A DNA stretch of 64,000 nt from Sporosarcina beigongshangi (GCF_016820535.1 NZ_JADHDY010000004.1:281005-345004); one strand, 5' to 3'. Positions 23,527 to 32,645 are shown, counted from the stretch's first letter. The notes: generated by a model not told the origin, from the sequence alone. Numbers and translations are program-made.

Positions 23527-25047
23527 ATGAACCGCAAAATCCCCGTCTGGCTGGCGGTCGCCGCCGCCTCACTTCCCGTCTTTATGGCCACCTTGGACAA
23601 CCTTGTGGTCACCAACGCGCTGCCCGTAATCCACGAAAAGCTGGGGGCCGGCGTCGAGGAACTGCAATGGATCGTCAACGCCTACGCACTGAGTTTCGCC
23701 ACCTTCATGCTGCTGGCCGTGGGCCTGGGCGACAGGTTTGGCCGCCGCCGGGTCTTCCTGGCCGGCCTGGCGATCTTCACGCTCGCATCTGCCGGCGCGG
23801 CGCTCAGCACAGACCCCACGGCCCTCATCACGGCCCGAGCCGTCCAGGGCCTGGGCGCTGCCGCCATCATGCCGCTGTCGCTGACGTTGCTCGCCGGCTC
23901 CGTCAGCCGCGAACGCCGCCCCCTCGCCATCGGCATCTGGGGCGGCGTGTCCGGGCTCGGTGTGGCGCTGGGCCCCCTGGTGGGCGGCGCCGTCGTCGAG
24001 GGCTGGAACTGGCAGGCCATTTTCTGGCTCAACGTCCCCCTCGGCATCATCGCCATCCCGCTCGTGCTGGCGGGCCTGCCCAACAGCTTTGGCGCCCGTG
24101 TCCGGGCCGACATCATCGGGCTGGTCCTCTCCGGGCTGGGCCTGCTGGGCGTCGTGTTCGGGATCGTCCGCGGCAACGAGGCCGGCTGGGGCAGCCCCCA
24201 GGTTCTAACCGCACTGATCGGCGGCGGCGTGCTCCTGGCGGCCTTCCTCGCCAGGGAATCCCGCACCGCCGCACCGCTGCTGCCGCTGCGCCTGTTCCAC
24301 GACCGCAGCTTCACCGTCGCCAACATCGTGGGCCTGACGTTCAGCTTCGGCATCTTCGGCTCGGTCTTCATCCTCATCCAGTTCCTGCAGGTGGTCCAGG
24401 GCTACAGCCCGCTTGAGGCCGGCGTGCTGACCATGCCGTGGACCCTGGCACCCATGGTTGTCGCACCGCTGGCAGGGCTCCTCGCCCCGCGCCTGGGCAC
24501 CCGCACGCTCATGATCGCGGGCCTGGCCCTCCTCGCGGCCGGCATGTTCTGGCTCGCAGCCAACCTCAGCGCCGCCATCAGCTACCCCCTGATGGTCCCC
24601 GGATTCGTCGCGGCCGGCATCGGCATGGGCCTGGTCTTCGCACCAATGTCCACGGCGGTCCTCGCCAACATGCACAGCAACGACCACGCCAAGGCCTCCG
24701 GCACCAACTCCACGCTCCGCGAGGTGGGTGTGGCCCTCGGCGTCGCGGTCCTGACCGCCGTGTTCACCGGCGCCGGCGGGCAGCTGACCCCCACCGGCTT
24801 CGTCGGCGCCGCCATTCCCGCGGTCTACGTCGGTGCCGCCGTTCTGGTCGCCGCCTTCGTCGCCGCCTTCTGGCTCCCCGCGCGCGACCATGCCCGCAGG
24901 CTCGCCGCCGCCGTCCCCGAGGACGAGTCCGCGGTCATGCCCGAGGGCACCCCCGCCGCTGCCCTTCCGGATAAGTTCCCCGCTCTCTCGGATGGCGAGC
25001 ACGACGGCGGAACTTCCGTATCGCTGCCGGCCCACGTCCGCGCCTGA
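23527..25047 (+). CDS. MFS transporter, DHA2 (EmrB/QacA) family
   Basis: A 506-residue, 14-helix drug:H+ antiporter. DHA2 signatures include LDNLVVTNALPVIHEKLGA..ELQWIVNAYALSFA (motif D1), GDRFGRRRVF (motif A), ARAVQGLGAAAIMPLSL and GLGVALGPLVGGAVVEGWNWQAIFWLNVPLG (motif C). It has a cytosolic C-terminal tail of about 60 residues. It is controlled from the divergent TetR gene through two dyads. Likely exports a toxic compound; the substrate is unknown. The last 20 codons are imperfectly duplicated 212 bp downstream. Confidence 0.9.
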   Translation: MNRKIPVWLAVAAASLPVFMATLDNLVVTNALPVIHEKLGAGVEELQWIVNAYALSFATFMLLAVGLGDRFGRRRVFLAGLAIFTLASAGAALSTDPTALITARAVQGLGAAAIMPLSLTLLAGSVSRERRPLAIGIWGGVSGLGVALGPLVGGAVVEGWNWQAIFWLNVPLGIIAIPLVLAGLPNSFGARVRADIIGLVLSGLGLLGVVFGIVRGNEAGWGSPQVLTALIGGGVLLAAFLARESRTAAPLLPLRLFHDRSFTVANIVGLTFSFGIFGSVFILIQFLQVVQGYSPLEAGVLTMPWTLAPMVVAPLAGLLAPRLGTRTLMIAGLALLAAGMFWLAANLSAAISYPLMVPGFVAAGIGMGLVFAPMSTAVLANMHSNDHAKASGTNSTLREVGVALGVAVLTAVFTGAGGQLTPTGFVGAAIPAVYVGAAVLVAAFVAAFWLPARDHARRLAAAVPEDESAVMPEGTPAAALPDKFPALSDGEHDGGTSVSLPAHVRA

Positions 25048-25269
25048 CCCGCCCGGGCGCTGCCTGGTCCGGGATCCATTCGGACATCAAACGCGCGAAG
25101 AACCGCCCGCAGTCCCCTGCTGCTGCGCACCGTTATTTCGGAACCGTGCGCAACACCAGCGTGGCGCACCATTCGGAAAGAACCATGCGCAGCAGCCGAA
25201 GTGAATGCACGCACGACGGCGGATCTTCCGTACCGCCGCCGGCTCGCGTCCGCGCCTGGCCCGCCCGGG
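24999..25269. repeat. Duplicated gene tail with two intervening hairpin units
   Basis: About 59 bp at the end of the MFS gene (24999-25057) recurs with several substitutions at 25211-25269. Between them lies GCGCACCGTT...AACCGTGCGC (25125-25151), an interrupted inverted repeat, and a second, more degenerate unit of the same kind at about 25166-25194. No gene is seen in the stretch. Confidence 0.6.
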
Positions 25270-25277
25270 AAGGGCTG

Positions 25278-26153
25278 CTACTCCCAGGGGTGACGGCCCC
25301 AGTCGCCGCCGTCCAGCCAGCCCAGTGTCTGCTCCCAAAAGGTGTGCCGGTAGCGGCTGTGGAACAGCGCAAAGTGCCCCAGCTGCTTTTCGCCATAATC
25401 GGCCGGATGCAGGTGAATGACGCGGGAGGGGCTGTTGGGCGTATACGCGACGGCGCGTTCCATGGCGGGAATGGTGGCATAGGAGTCGTCGTCGGGCGCC
25501 AGTGCCAGGATCGGCGCCGTCACAGCGGCCAGGCGGGCGCGGAGGGCGTCGCGCTGGGAGCCCCGGGCCGCCGTCGTAAAATCCTTCCGGGAGCGGGCCC
25601 AGTCAAGGGCGACGCCAAACGGCAGGTCCTCCATGAGGCCCAGCCGCTTGGCCGGGAAGTAGCCAAAAGTGGGCAGCAGCGGCAGCATCAGGGCTGCGCG
25701 CCCCCAGTGCCCGAGCTGGTGGCGGACGGTGAGGTCGCGCCAGTAGGCGTGCTGGGCGCCCACGGTGAGGATCCGCCCGAGCCGGGCCGCGTTGGCCGCC
25801 AGCCCCACGCCGAATCCGCCGAAGCTGTGCCCCACAAAGTGCACCGGCTTGCCGCCGCTGTGCGAGAGCGCCCAGTCCAGGACCGCGTCGATGTCCAGCG
25901 AGCCCCACTGGTACCAGCGGACCTTCTGCCCGCGAAGCGGCCCACCCCGCGACTCCCCTATGCCGCGGTAGTCGAACGTGAGGGCCGTGTATCCGGAGCC
26001 AGCCAGGAACGCGGCATAGCGGTGGTAGTAGGCGGCCTTCACCGCGGTGGCCGGGCCGATGACCACAGTTCCGCGGTGTTCAACGCGGCCGGGCACCTCA
26101 AACAGGGTGCCGTGGATGGCGCGCCCGTCGGCACAGGTGAAGGTCAGTTCCAC
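25278..26153 (-). CDS. Alpha/beta hydrolase
   Basis: A 291-residue serine hydrolase of the alpha/beta fold. The nucleophile elbow is GHSFGGFG, after LTFDYRGIGESRG; the acid lies in ILALAPDDDSYATIP and the histidine probably in QLGHFALF. Start GTG 26153 overlaps the moeA stop by 10 nt, so it is probably translationally coupled. The open frame extends to 26345 inside moeA, but that part reads as a shadow. The substrate is unknown; the sequence resembles cytosolic YheT/esterase-like enzymes. Confidence 0.78.
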   Translation of the reverse strand: MELTFTCADGRAIHGTLFEVPGRVEHRGTVVIGPATAVKAAYYHRYAAFLAGSGYTALTFDYRGIGESRGGPLRGQKVRWYQWGSLDIDAVLDWALSHSGGKPVHFVGHSFGGFGVGLAANAARLGRILTVGAQHAYWRDLTVRHQLGHWGRAALMLPLLPTFGYFPAKRLGLMEDLPFGVALDWARSRKDFTTAARGSQRDALRARLAAVTAPILALAPDDDSYATIPAMERAVAYTPNSPSRVIHLHPADYGEKQLGHFALFHSRYRHTFWEQTLGWLDGGDWGRHPWE

Positions 26154-27418
26154 GGCAGCGGCAGCGACGGCAGGGATTCGCCCATCTTCACCCCATGCGG
26201 CGGAACCACCATGAGCCCGTCGGCCTGGGACAGCCCGCGCATCATGGCCGAATCGGTGTGTGCGCACGGCGAGGCCAGCCCGTACACCAGCCGGTACGGC
26301 ATGATCCGGGTCGGCCCGTGGTAGGCCTTGACGGGAGAGCCACACGCCACCGACCCCACCGCCGGGCGGGGCAGGCTGCCGAGCCGCGCGAGCAAGGGGG
26401 CGCCAAGGGTGGCCAGGCCCACCATGGCGGCGAGGGGGTTCCCCGGCAGGCCCACAATGAAGCGCCCGTCCGGCAGTTCGGCCAGCAGGGTGGGGTGGCC
26501 GGGGCGCATGGCAATGTGCGGAATATGGAAGGTGCCGCCCATGGCCAGGATCGCTTCGCGCAGGAAGTCGGCCGATGAGTGGCCGGTGGCACCGGTGGTG
26601 ATGACGACGTCGGCCGGGTCATCCCCGTCGTCGGCCAGCGCGTCCAGTACGGAGGCGAGGCTGTCCGCGGCCCGCTGCAGCGCCACCACGGCCCCACCCA
26701 GCGTTTCCACCACGGAGCCCAACTGCGGGGAAAACGCGTCGCGCACAAATCCGGGGTCGGGGATTCCGGAGGACACTACCTCGTCGCCAGTCAGGACGAT
26801 CTTCACGGCGGGCCTGCCGAGAACCGAGAGCTCGTCGTGGCCGCCCAGGGCCGCGAGGGAAATATGTGCGGGATTCAGCGTGGTTCCGGCCTTGGCCAGC
26901 AGTTCGCCAGCCTCCGCCTCCTGCCCCGCGGGGCGGATGTGCTGGCCGTTCTTCGGTTCGCCGGGACGCGCCCCGCCGCCCAGGACCAGCACCGGAAGTC
27001 CCTCCGAGTCCGTGGAAATCTGCCCCGATTCGCTGCGCAGGACCGCCTTGGCGCCTGTGGGAATCAGCCCGCCGGTGACAATCGGCACGGCCTGTCCCGG
27101 CGCCAGCGGCTCGCCCGGCTCGGCCAGGATCCACGGCGCGCTGCCGGCCACCGCCCAGCCGTCCATCGCCGACGAGGCGTAGTGCGGCATCGCATGCCGT
27201 GCGTGCAGGTCCGCCGCAAGAATCCGTCCCAGCGCGGAACCCAGCGGCACGGCGTGGGCGGGCAGCGGCTGCGCCACGGACCACGCCAGCTCCCTGGCCT
27301 CCTCCCAGGTGTGGGGCAGGACGACGGCGGGCACCTCGGCAGGTGCCGCGTCTCCGCCGGCCGCCGGGGCCGGCTCCGGTGATGCCCCGCGTGCCGCAGG
27401 ACTCTGCTGTTCAGCCAT
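26144..27418 (-). CDS. moeA: Molybdopterin molybdotransferase MoeA
   Basis: A 424-residue MoeA/Glp protein that inserts molybdate into adenylated molybdopterin. After a Pro/Ala-rich leader (about 30 residues) come HAVPLGSALGRILAADLHA, YASSAMDGWAV, IVTGGLIPTGAKAVLRSE, the MPT-binding domain (VLTGDEVV, VITTGATGHSSADFLREAI) and the C-terminal domain with GLPGNPLAAMVG. The usual TGG..GxxD signature is modified (TTGATGHSSADF). It lies in an operon downstream of the mobA-like gene (8-nt gap) and upstream of the hydrolase. Confidence 0.9.
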   Translation of the reverse strand: MAEQQSPAARGASPEPAPAAGGDAAPAEVPAVVLPHTWEEARELAWSVAQPLPAHAVPLGSALGRILAADLHARHAMPHYASSAMDGWAVAGSAPWILAEPGEPLAPGQAVPIVTGGLIPTGAKAVLRSESGQISTDSEGLPVLVLGGGARPGEPKNGQHIRPAGQEAEAGELLAKAGTTLNPAHISLAALGGHDELSVLGRPAVKIVLTGDEVVSSGIPDPGFVRDAFSPQLGSVVETLGGAVVALQRAADSLASVLDALADDGDDPADVVITTGATGHSSADFLREAILAMGGTFHIPHIAMRPGHPTLLAELPDGRFIVGLPGNPLAAMVGLATLGAPLLARLGSLPRPAVGSVACGSPVKAYHGPTRIMPYRLVYGLASPCAHTDSAMMRGLSQADGLMVVPPHGVKMGESLPSLPLPWN

Positions 27419-27426
27419 GGCCGGGG

Positions 27427-28503
27427 TTACCCTGCGGCGGGCGCTTCGGTGGCGGAATCGGTGCCGGGACCCGTGGAACCGGGTGCTGCGGGTGCTTCCG
27501 CGGCGGACAGCTTCTTGGCCAGCCCCAGTGCGGCCCTCATGGCGGTGGCCTCGTCGGTCTGCCCGGATCCGGCGGCCAGTCCTGCGGCCATGCCTGCCAC
27601 GAAGGTGGTGAGCGGCGCGGCCGGGCGCACGATCGAGTGCGCGGCAACACCGGCCAGGTTCAGGACGGCGTGGATGTCCACGTCAATGTCTGCGATCTCA
27701 AAAGCCTCAAGCAGTTTCCGCGTCCATGCCTGCAAGAGCTCGTCGTGGTTCTCCATCTGCTGTCCTTCCGCAGTGGGCGGCGCCACCGCAATCCCTTGCG
27801 CGCGGGCGTCATCCCAGGTGTCAATGTCGGCCGCCAGCCGGGACGGCACGGCACATTCCAACATGTTCACACTAGCAATCAACGAGAAGACAGACGCATT
27901 CTCCAGCCGGTGTGCCGCCCGCGCCGCCGCCACGGCAGCCCGCAATTCCGGCAGCGGGTAGATTGCCGCCAGCGGCTGCATCTTCCCGCCGGACACCGCC
28001 ATGACCCCCTGCCCGGGCCCGCACGCAGCCATGGCCGACACCAGCCGCCGCGCCAGCTCCCCCGCACCCGGCATGTCGCACGCCAGCACCAGCACGTGCC
28101 CGCCCTCCCCGGCCAGGGCCCCGATGCCTGCGGCAAGGCCCGCCGCGGGCCCAGAGAACGGCGGGTCCTCCTGCACCGTGGCCACATTCCCGGCGCGCTC
28201 TGCGCCCGCCAGCCAAAGCTGAATCCTGTCCCCGGGCCCCACGACGGCGATCGCGGCCGGCGCTGTTTCGCCGCCTTCCGCCGTGGCCGGCCCTGGCACC
28301 GGGCGCTGCGGGGAGACGCCGTGGCTGGCTGCCGGCAGTGCTGCCGTGCCCAACGCCACGGCACCGGCCGCAGCGTCCACAGTCCGTGCCAGCAGGGTCT
28401 GCCCTTCCACCACCAGCCCTGCCTTTGGAACGCCGCCCAGCCGCCGCGACAGCCCGCCGGCCAAGACAACTGCCTGCAGGGACACGGGTGCGTTCACTCT
28501 CAT
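27427..28503 (-). CDS. MobA-like NTP transferase fused to a DUF6457-type domain
   Basis: A 358-residue fusion. Residues 1-230 are a MobA-like nucleotidyltransferase (LQAVVLAGGLSRRLGGVPKA nucleotide-binding signature, VLVLACDMPG), which would attach GMP or CMP to molybdopterin. Residues about 255-335 (ENHDELLQAWTRKLLEAF, DVDIHAVLNLAGVAAHSIVRPAAPLTTFVAG) match what I recall of the DUF6457 domain, usually a separate or fused partner of MobA in Actinobacteria. Start ATG 28503 lies 6 nt after TACGAT (complement of 28510-28515); the open frame continues upstream but without a likely start. First gene of the mobA-moeA-hydrolase operon. Confidence 0.83.
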   Translation of the reverse strand: MRVNAPVSLQAVVLAGGLSRRLGGVPKAGLVVEGQTLLARTVDAAAGAVALGTAALPAASHGVSPQRPVPGPATAEGGETAPAAIAVVGPGDRIQLWLAGAERAGNVATVQEDPPFSGPAAGLAAGIGALAGEGGHVLVLACDMPGAGELARRLVSAMAACGPGQGVMAVSGGKMQPLAAIYPLPELRAAVAAARAAHRLENASVFSLIASVNMLECAVPSRLAADIDTWDDARAQGIAVAPPTAEGQQMENHDELLQAWTRKLLEAFEIADIDVDIHAVLNLAGVAAHSIVRPAAPLTTFVAGMAAGLAAGSGQTDEATAMRAALGLAKKLSAAEAPAAPGSTGPGTDSATEAPAAG

Positions 28504-28572
28504 GTGGCCATCGTATCGGCCAATCCGGCATGCCCCGCGCCGAAAGTTCCGGGCAAGTAAATTGTGCACTCA

Positions 28573-28586
28573 CTGCATATTTGCAG
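28573..28586. promoter_or_regulatory. Small dyad, possible TetR operator
   Basis: CTGCA-TATT-TGCAG, perfect 5-bp arms, in the AT-rich gap between mobA and the TetR gene at 28661. A related TGCAATTATTG word follows. The assignment to the neighbouring TetR is inference. Confidence 0.4.
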
Positions 28587-28660
28587 GAACTGCAATTATT
28601 GTTTTGGTTGTGCCCAACGGAACCGCGTGGCACACACCGTGCACCTTCATGGGAGCCACC

Positions 28661-29326
28661 ATGGGCATTGCAGCAGCGGAACCCCTGCCCCGCGGGCTGT
28701 CCCCCCAGGACACCCTGCGCAGCAGGAAGCAGGCCGCCACCCGCCTGGCCATCCGCCGGGCCGCGATCGAGCTGGGCCTGGCACACGGCTATGACAGCGT
28801 CACCGTCGACATGATCTGCAACGCCTCGGGAGTTTCCGCCCGCACCTTCTTCAACTACTTCGGCAGCAAGGAAGGCGCCTACACCAGCCCCCGGAAGCCG
28901 CTGCCGGGCGACGCCGCGCTGACGGCCTTCATTGCCGGCGGCAGCTCGGGAGTGCTCACCGGGCTCTTCGACCTCATCGCGGGAACCTTTGTTGAGGCGG
29001 AGTCCAGCCTGGAACTGTTCCAGGCACGCCACCGGCTCATCCAGCAAACCCCAGAACTGCTGGGCAGGGAAAAGGAGCGCATTAGTGAAACGGAAGAAAT
29101 CTTCGTCGGCTATGTGATGGAGCGCTTCCACCACGACGGCAGGACCGTCCGGGACACCCCCGACCTGGCAGATGAGGCCCGCATGCTCGTCGCGCTCGTT
29201 TCCGGCGCGCTGCGCTTTGCCCTGCAGAAGTGGGCTGCGGGAAACTTCAGCGACGACCGCGCGCACCTGGTGGAATCAGCCTCGGCGCTGATCAAGCGCA
29301 TCACCGGCAACGAGCACTGGCCCTAA
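28661..29326 (+). CDS. TetR family transcriptional regulator
   Basis: A 221-residue TetR repressor with HTH (HGYDSVTVDMICNASGVSARTFFNYFGSKEGAY) after a basic helix. ATG 28661 is chosen with GGGAG 5 nt upstream; an in-frame ATG at 28649 is possible. The C-terminal domain resembles the acyl-type TetR_C of actinobacterial regulators. It lies 141 bp upstream of a DHA2 exporter in the same direction and probably controls it. Confidence 0.88.
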   Translation: MGIAAAEPLPRGLSPQDTLRSRKQAATRLAIRRAAIELGLAHGYDSVTVDMICNASGVSARTFFNYFGSKEGAYTSPRKPLPGDAALTAFIAGGSSGVLTGLFDLIAGTFVEAESSLELFQARHRLIQQTPELLGREKERISETEEIFVGYVMERFHHDGRTVRDTPDLADEARMLVALVSGALRFALQKWAAGNFSDDRAHLVESASALIKRITGNEHWP

Positions 29327-29467
29327 ACCGCCGCCACGCCGCCGTCCCCCAGCATCGCCGCATGAGCCGGCGACATACGCCCAGGCCGCCGTCCGGCGTC
29401 GGGCTTCACACAAAGAACATTCTCAACCACCGCCGCCTGCCTGCCATCCGGCCGCTAGGAATCCACC

Positions 29468-31219
29468 ATGAGCTCCCCCTCCCAAACCGTCCACCCGCCC
29501 ACTGAAACCGACCGGCGCGGCATCCTACTGGTGTTTGCCGGCCTCATGCTGACCATGCTGCTGGCTTCGCTGGACCAGACCATTTTCAGCACCGCGCTGC
29601 CCACCATTGTTGGCGAACTCCACGGCGTGAACGAGATGTTGTGGGTCATCACCATCTACATCCTGGCCTCGACCATCATGCTGCCGATCTATGGCAAGAT
29701 CGGTGACCTCATGGGCCGCAAGGGCCTGTTCATCGGAGCGATTTCGGTGTTCATCGCCGGCTCGATCATCGGCGGCTTTGCCCAGGACATGACGTGGCTG
29801 ATCATTGGCCGCGGTGTCCAGGGCCTGGGCGGCGGCGGGCTGATGCTGCTCTCGCAGGCCATCATCGCCGACGTGGTGCCCGCCCGGGAACGCGGGCGGT
29901 ACATGGGCATCATGGGCGGCGTGTTTGCTCTGTCGTCCGTGGCGGGGCCGCTGCTGGGCGGCTGGTTCACCGACGGGATCGGCTGGCGGTGGGGCCTGTG
30001 GATGAACATTCCGCTGGGCCTGCTGGCCATCGCCTCCGCAGCCTTCTTCCTGCGGCTGCCGGAACACCCACGGATCAAGGCCCGCGTGGACGTTGCCGGC
30101 ATGGCGCTGCTGGGCGTCACCTCCACCCTGCTGGTGCTGGTCAGCACATGGGGCGGAACCAAGTACGTCTGGGGCTCGCCGCAGATCCTGCTCATGGGTG
30201 TGGGCACTCTGCTGGCTGCAGGGGTGTTCGTTGCGGTGGAGCACCGGGCCGATCATCCGGTGATGTCGCTGGAGCTGTTCAAGGACCGCAACTTCAACCT
30301 GACCACGGCGGCCGGGCTCATCACGGGCATCGCCATGTTTGGCACGTTGGCCTACATGCCCACATTCCTGCAGATGGTCACCGGGGCCAACGCAACCCAG
30401 GCCGGGTTCCTCATGATCCCCATGATGGCCGGCGTGCTGCTGACCTCGATCGCGTCGGGGCAGCTGGTGACGCGCACCGGACGCTACAAGTGGCTGCCTG
30501 TCACCGGCATGTTCATTGTGGCGGGCGCGCTGGTGCTGCTCTCGACGATGTCGCCCGCCATGGCGGTGGGGGTCATTTGCGCCTACCTCGCCATCATGGG
30601 CATTGGGCTGGGCACGTCCATGCAGATCCTGGTGCTCATTGTGCAGAACCAATTCCCCAACTCACAGGTGGGCATGGCCACGGCCTCCAACAACTACTTC
30701 CGCCAGATCGGCGCGTCGCTGGGGTCCGCCGTGGTGGGCAGCCTCTTCGCCACCCGGCTGGCCTCGCTGCTTACAGAACGCCTTCCCAGTTCCGGGGCCG
30801 GAGGCTCCGGGGCCGGCGGAGGCGGGATCAACGCGCTGACGCCGGCGCTGGTGCGGGCCATGCCTGAGCCGCTGCGCTCCCTTGTTGTGGGCTCCTACAG
30901 CGACGCCCTGACGCCGATCTTCGTGTACATGGTGCCGCTGCTGGTGCTGGCCGGGATCCTGCTGCTGTTCGTCAGGGAGGTTCCCCTGGCCACCACCATT
31001 GACCGCAGCACCCCGGACAGCGGAACGGCCATGGACGGGAACGGGACCGGCGGAGACGGCCCCGTCGTCCGGGACGTGAAGGTTCATGCCGGAATCGCCG
31101 TGGAGGATGGCATGGGAAGCCCGGTGCGGGCCGACGCTCATGCCCCCGGGCGGAACAACGCCCAAGGCAGGGCCGGCCACGGGAGCCCTGACGCGTCGGC
31201 TGGACCCGGGCCGGCCTAA
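29468..31219 (+). CDS. MFS transporter, DHA2 family (long C-terminal tail)
   Basis: A 583-residue, 14-helix drug:H+ antiporter. Visible signatures: LDQTIFSTALPTIVGELHG..EMLWVITIYILAST, GDLMGRKGLF, GRGVQGLGGGGLMLLSQAI and VAGPLLGGWFTDGIGWRWGLWMNIPLG. A Gly/Ser-rich external loop (SSGAGGSGAGGGG) lies before the last helices. The cytosolic tail after about residue 515 is polar, low in complexity and unusually long. ATG 29468 is preceded by TAGGAATCC. Regulated presumably by the upstream TetR. The substrate is unknown. Confidence 0.9.
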   Translation: MSSPSQTVHPPTETDRRGILLVFAGLMLTMLLASLDQTIFSTALPTIVGELHGVNEMLWVITIYILASTIMLPIYGKIGDLMGRKGLFIGAISVFIAGSIIGGFAQDMTWLIIGRGVQGLGGGGLMLLSQAIIADVVPARERGRYMGIMGGVFALSSVAGPLLGGWFTDGIGWRWGLWMNIPLGLLAIASAAFFLRLPEHPRIKARVDVAGMALLGVTSTLLVLVSTWGGTKYVWGSPQILLMGVGTLLAAGVFVAVEHRADHPVMSLELFKDRNFNLTTAAGLITGIAMFGTLAYMPTFLQMVTGANATQAGFLMIPMMAGVLLTSIASGQLVTRTGRYKWLPVTGMFIVAGALVLLSTMSPAMAVGVICAYLAIMGIGLGTSMQILVLIVQNQFPNSQVGMATASNNYFRQIGASLGSAVVGSLFATRLASLLTERLPSSGAGGSGAGGGGINALTPALVRAMPEPLRSLVVGSYSDALTPIFVYMVPLLVLAGILLLFVREVPLATTIDRSTPDSGTAMDGNGTGGDGPVVRDVKVHAGIAVEDGMGSPVRADAHAPGRNNAQGRAGHGSPDASAGPGPA

Positions 31220-31438
31220 CTGTCCGAAGGGACGGCGGTTGCGGAAAGGCGGGTGCAGGACTCCGTCGGATCCTCCACCCGCCTTCCCGTCCCGGATCCC
31301 GGCAGGCGGCACGGGGACAGCCGCCCGCCGGCCCAATCAACGCCATGGGATCCTGCGGGCAGGGCCGGCAGCAGGGCCTTTCGCAAGCCGGGCGGGCCGT
31401 GAACCGGGCGCCGAGATCGGGTCAAGAGCCGTTAAATC

Positions 31439-31468
31439 AATGAACCCCGTCCGTGGACGGGGTTCATT
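31439..31468 (-). terminator. Hairpin terminator after the NlpC/P60 gene
   Basis: A perfect 14-bp stem, AATGAACCCCGTCC and its complement around a GT centre, 17 bp past the stop codon of the minus-strand gene. The trailing T-tract on that strand is weak (TTGATTT). Confidence 0.7.
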
Positions 31469-31485
31469 GGATGATGATGGTCTTC

Positions 31486-32289
31486 TTAGTGACCCATCGC
31501 AATGAAAACGGGACCTGAACCGACGTAGGCGGAGAAGACAGTGGTCGTGAAACCGTTCCATCCACCATGTACGGCCTGGCCGTTGCCAATGTAGACAGCA
31601 ATGTGGGCCAGGCCCGCTCCGCCATCTGCGTAGTAAAGCAGGTCACCGGGCTGAGCTTCAGCAGCGGAGATCGTGCGACCAAGGCTCAGGTAGCCGGCAG
31701 GCCAGCCATGGTAGTTGATGCCAGCTGCAGCGAGTGCGTTGGAGGCCAGCGCAGTGCAGTCCTGGGAAACGCCAACCTGTGCCAATGCGGCGCTGGCAAT
31801 GGTGGCGCCAATTCCGCTCTGGGCTACAGGAGCCGGAGCTGCCTCAGGGGTCGTCGTAGTGACAACAGGTGCCGGTGCTTCAACGGCTGCCGCGGGGGCT
31901 GCTGCTGGGGCTTCAGTCGTGTCAGCGACTGCGACAACCTCGTTGCTCTGTGCCTCTACAACTGCCGGTGCCTCAACAACAGGAGCCGGGGTGGAGGTGA
32001 TTGCGGGAGTGGCGAAGGAAATCTTCACCGTGGATGCTGCCGTGATGCCGGATGCAAGCTCCGACTTCAGGTTAAGCGTTGTTGCACCGTCAGATGCGCG
32101 CTCCACTGTGGGAGTTGCTGCATTTGCTGCGATGCCGGATGTCAAAACCAAGCCAGATGCTGCTGCTACAACAACGGCCTGACGACCAACCCCGCCGACG
32201 TTAGAGCTGACGGCCTTTGTAAGGGCGGAAATCGTGCCGGTTTTAACAACCTCGGCGCGGTGGCGCCCGAGGGCAGTATTTGAAGCCAA
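31486..32289 (-). CDS. Secreted NlpC/P60 peptidoglycan endopeptidase
   Basis: A 267-residue cell-wall hydrolase. TTG 32289 is chosen because AGAGGA lies 7-8 nt upstream, between the end of the riboswitch and the coding sequence; an upstream frame to 32523 reads through the riboswitch and is not coding. A long n-region leads to a signal peptide (AVVVAAASGLVLTSGIAANA), then a Pro/Ala/Val/Glu-rich linker (about 95-160) and the NlpC/P60 domain (VGVSQDCTALASNALAAAG with catalytic Cys, GDLLYYADGGAGLAHIAVYIG with His). It would cut peptide stems in peptidoglycan. Expression is probably shut off by c-di-AMP. Confidence 0.85.
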   Translation of the reverse strand: MASNTALGRHRAEVVKTGTISALTKAVSSNVGGVGRQAVVVAAASGLVLTSGIAANAATPTVERASDGATTLNLKSELASGITAASTVKISFATPAITSTPAPVVEAPAVVEAQSNEVVAVADTTEAPAAAPAAAVEAPAPVVTTTTPEAAPAPVAQSGIGATIASAALAQVGVSQDCTALASNALAAAGINYHGWPAGYLSLGRTISAAEAQPGDLLYYADGGAGLAHIAVYIGNGQAVHGGWNGFTTTVFSAYVGSGPVFIAMGH

Positions 32290-32307
32290 GAAGGATTCCT
32301 CTCCCAA

Positions 32308-32500
32308 AGCCTGCGAGGTAAGCTGTCGGATTCGGATGGGAGTCACCCGGCCGCTCGGCGTTGGCACACTTCTGGAATAGTTTCCTATCCAGGTGGTTGA
32401 ACGCTTCGCGGCTTCACCCCTAGGACTTTGCACAATGTGCAAGATCCAAATAATGGTTCCCCCGCCCCTGCCAGACGATTGATACGAACGGACCATGAGC
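32308..32500 (-). promoter_or_regulatory. ydaO-type c-di-AMP riboswitch (controls the NlpC/P60 gene)
   Basis: Read on the minus strand, the leader holds the conserved blocks of the ydaO/yuaA family in order: GGGCGGGGGAACCA, GGGGTGAAGCCGCG, a variable stem, CCGGGTGACTCC, then CCGAATCCGACAGC followed by TTACCTCGCAGGC just before the ribosome binding site. In Actinobacteria this riboswitch class typically precedes cell-wall hydrolase genes and reduces expression when c-di-AMP is high. Boundaries are approximate. Confidence 0.85.
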
Positions 32501-32529
32501 GGTGGCAGAGCTAGGCAATCCACTCATGG

Positions 32530-32555
32530 GCGCCAACTTGATTCGAAGTTGGCGC
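32530..32555 (-). terminator. Hairpin between the two hydrolase genes
   Basis: A perfect 10-bp stem, GCGCCAACTT, GATTCG, AAGTTGGCGC, about 90 bp past the M23 stop codon. No clear U-tract. It may end the M23 transcript before the promoter of the NlpC/P60 gene. Confidence 0.5.
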
Positions 32556-32645
32556 GGTTACGACGTTACAACAGATTTTTAGCTATGTCACGTTAAGGTC
32601 ACGGTCCTGTGACTAAGTCGTAACCCAGCGTGGGCTGTGGAGGAC

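Noticed and set aside
32290..32523. N-terminal 78 codons of the NlpC/P60 open frame
   Set aside because: This stretch is the c-di-AMP riboswitch; TTG 32289 with its own ribosome binding site follows it.
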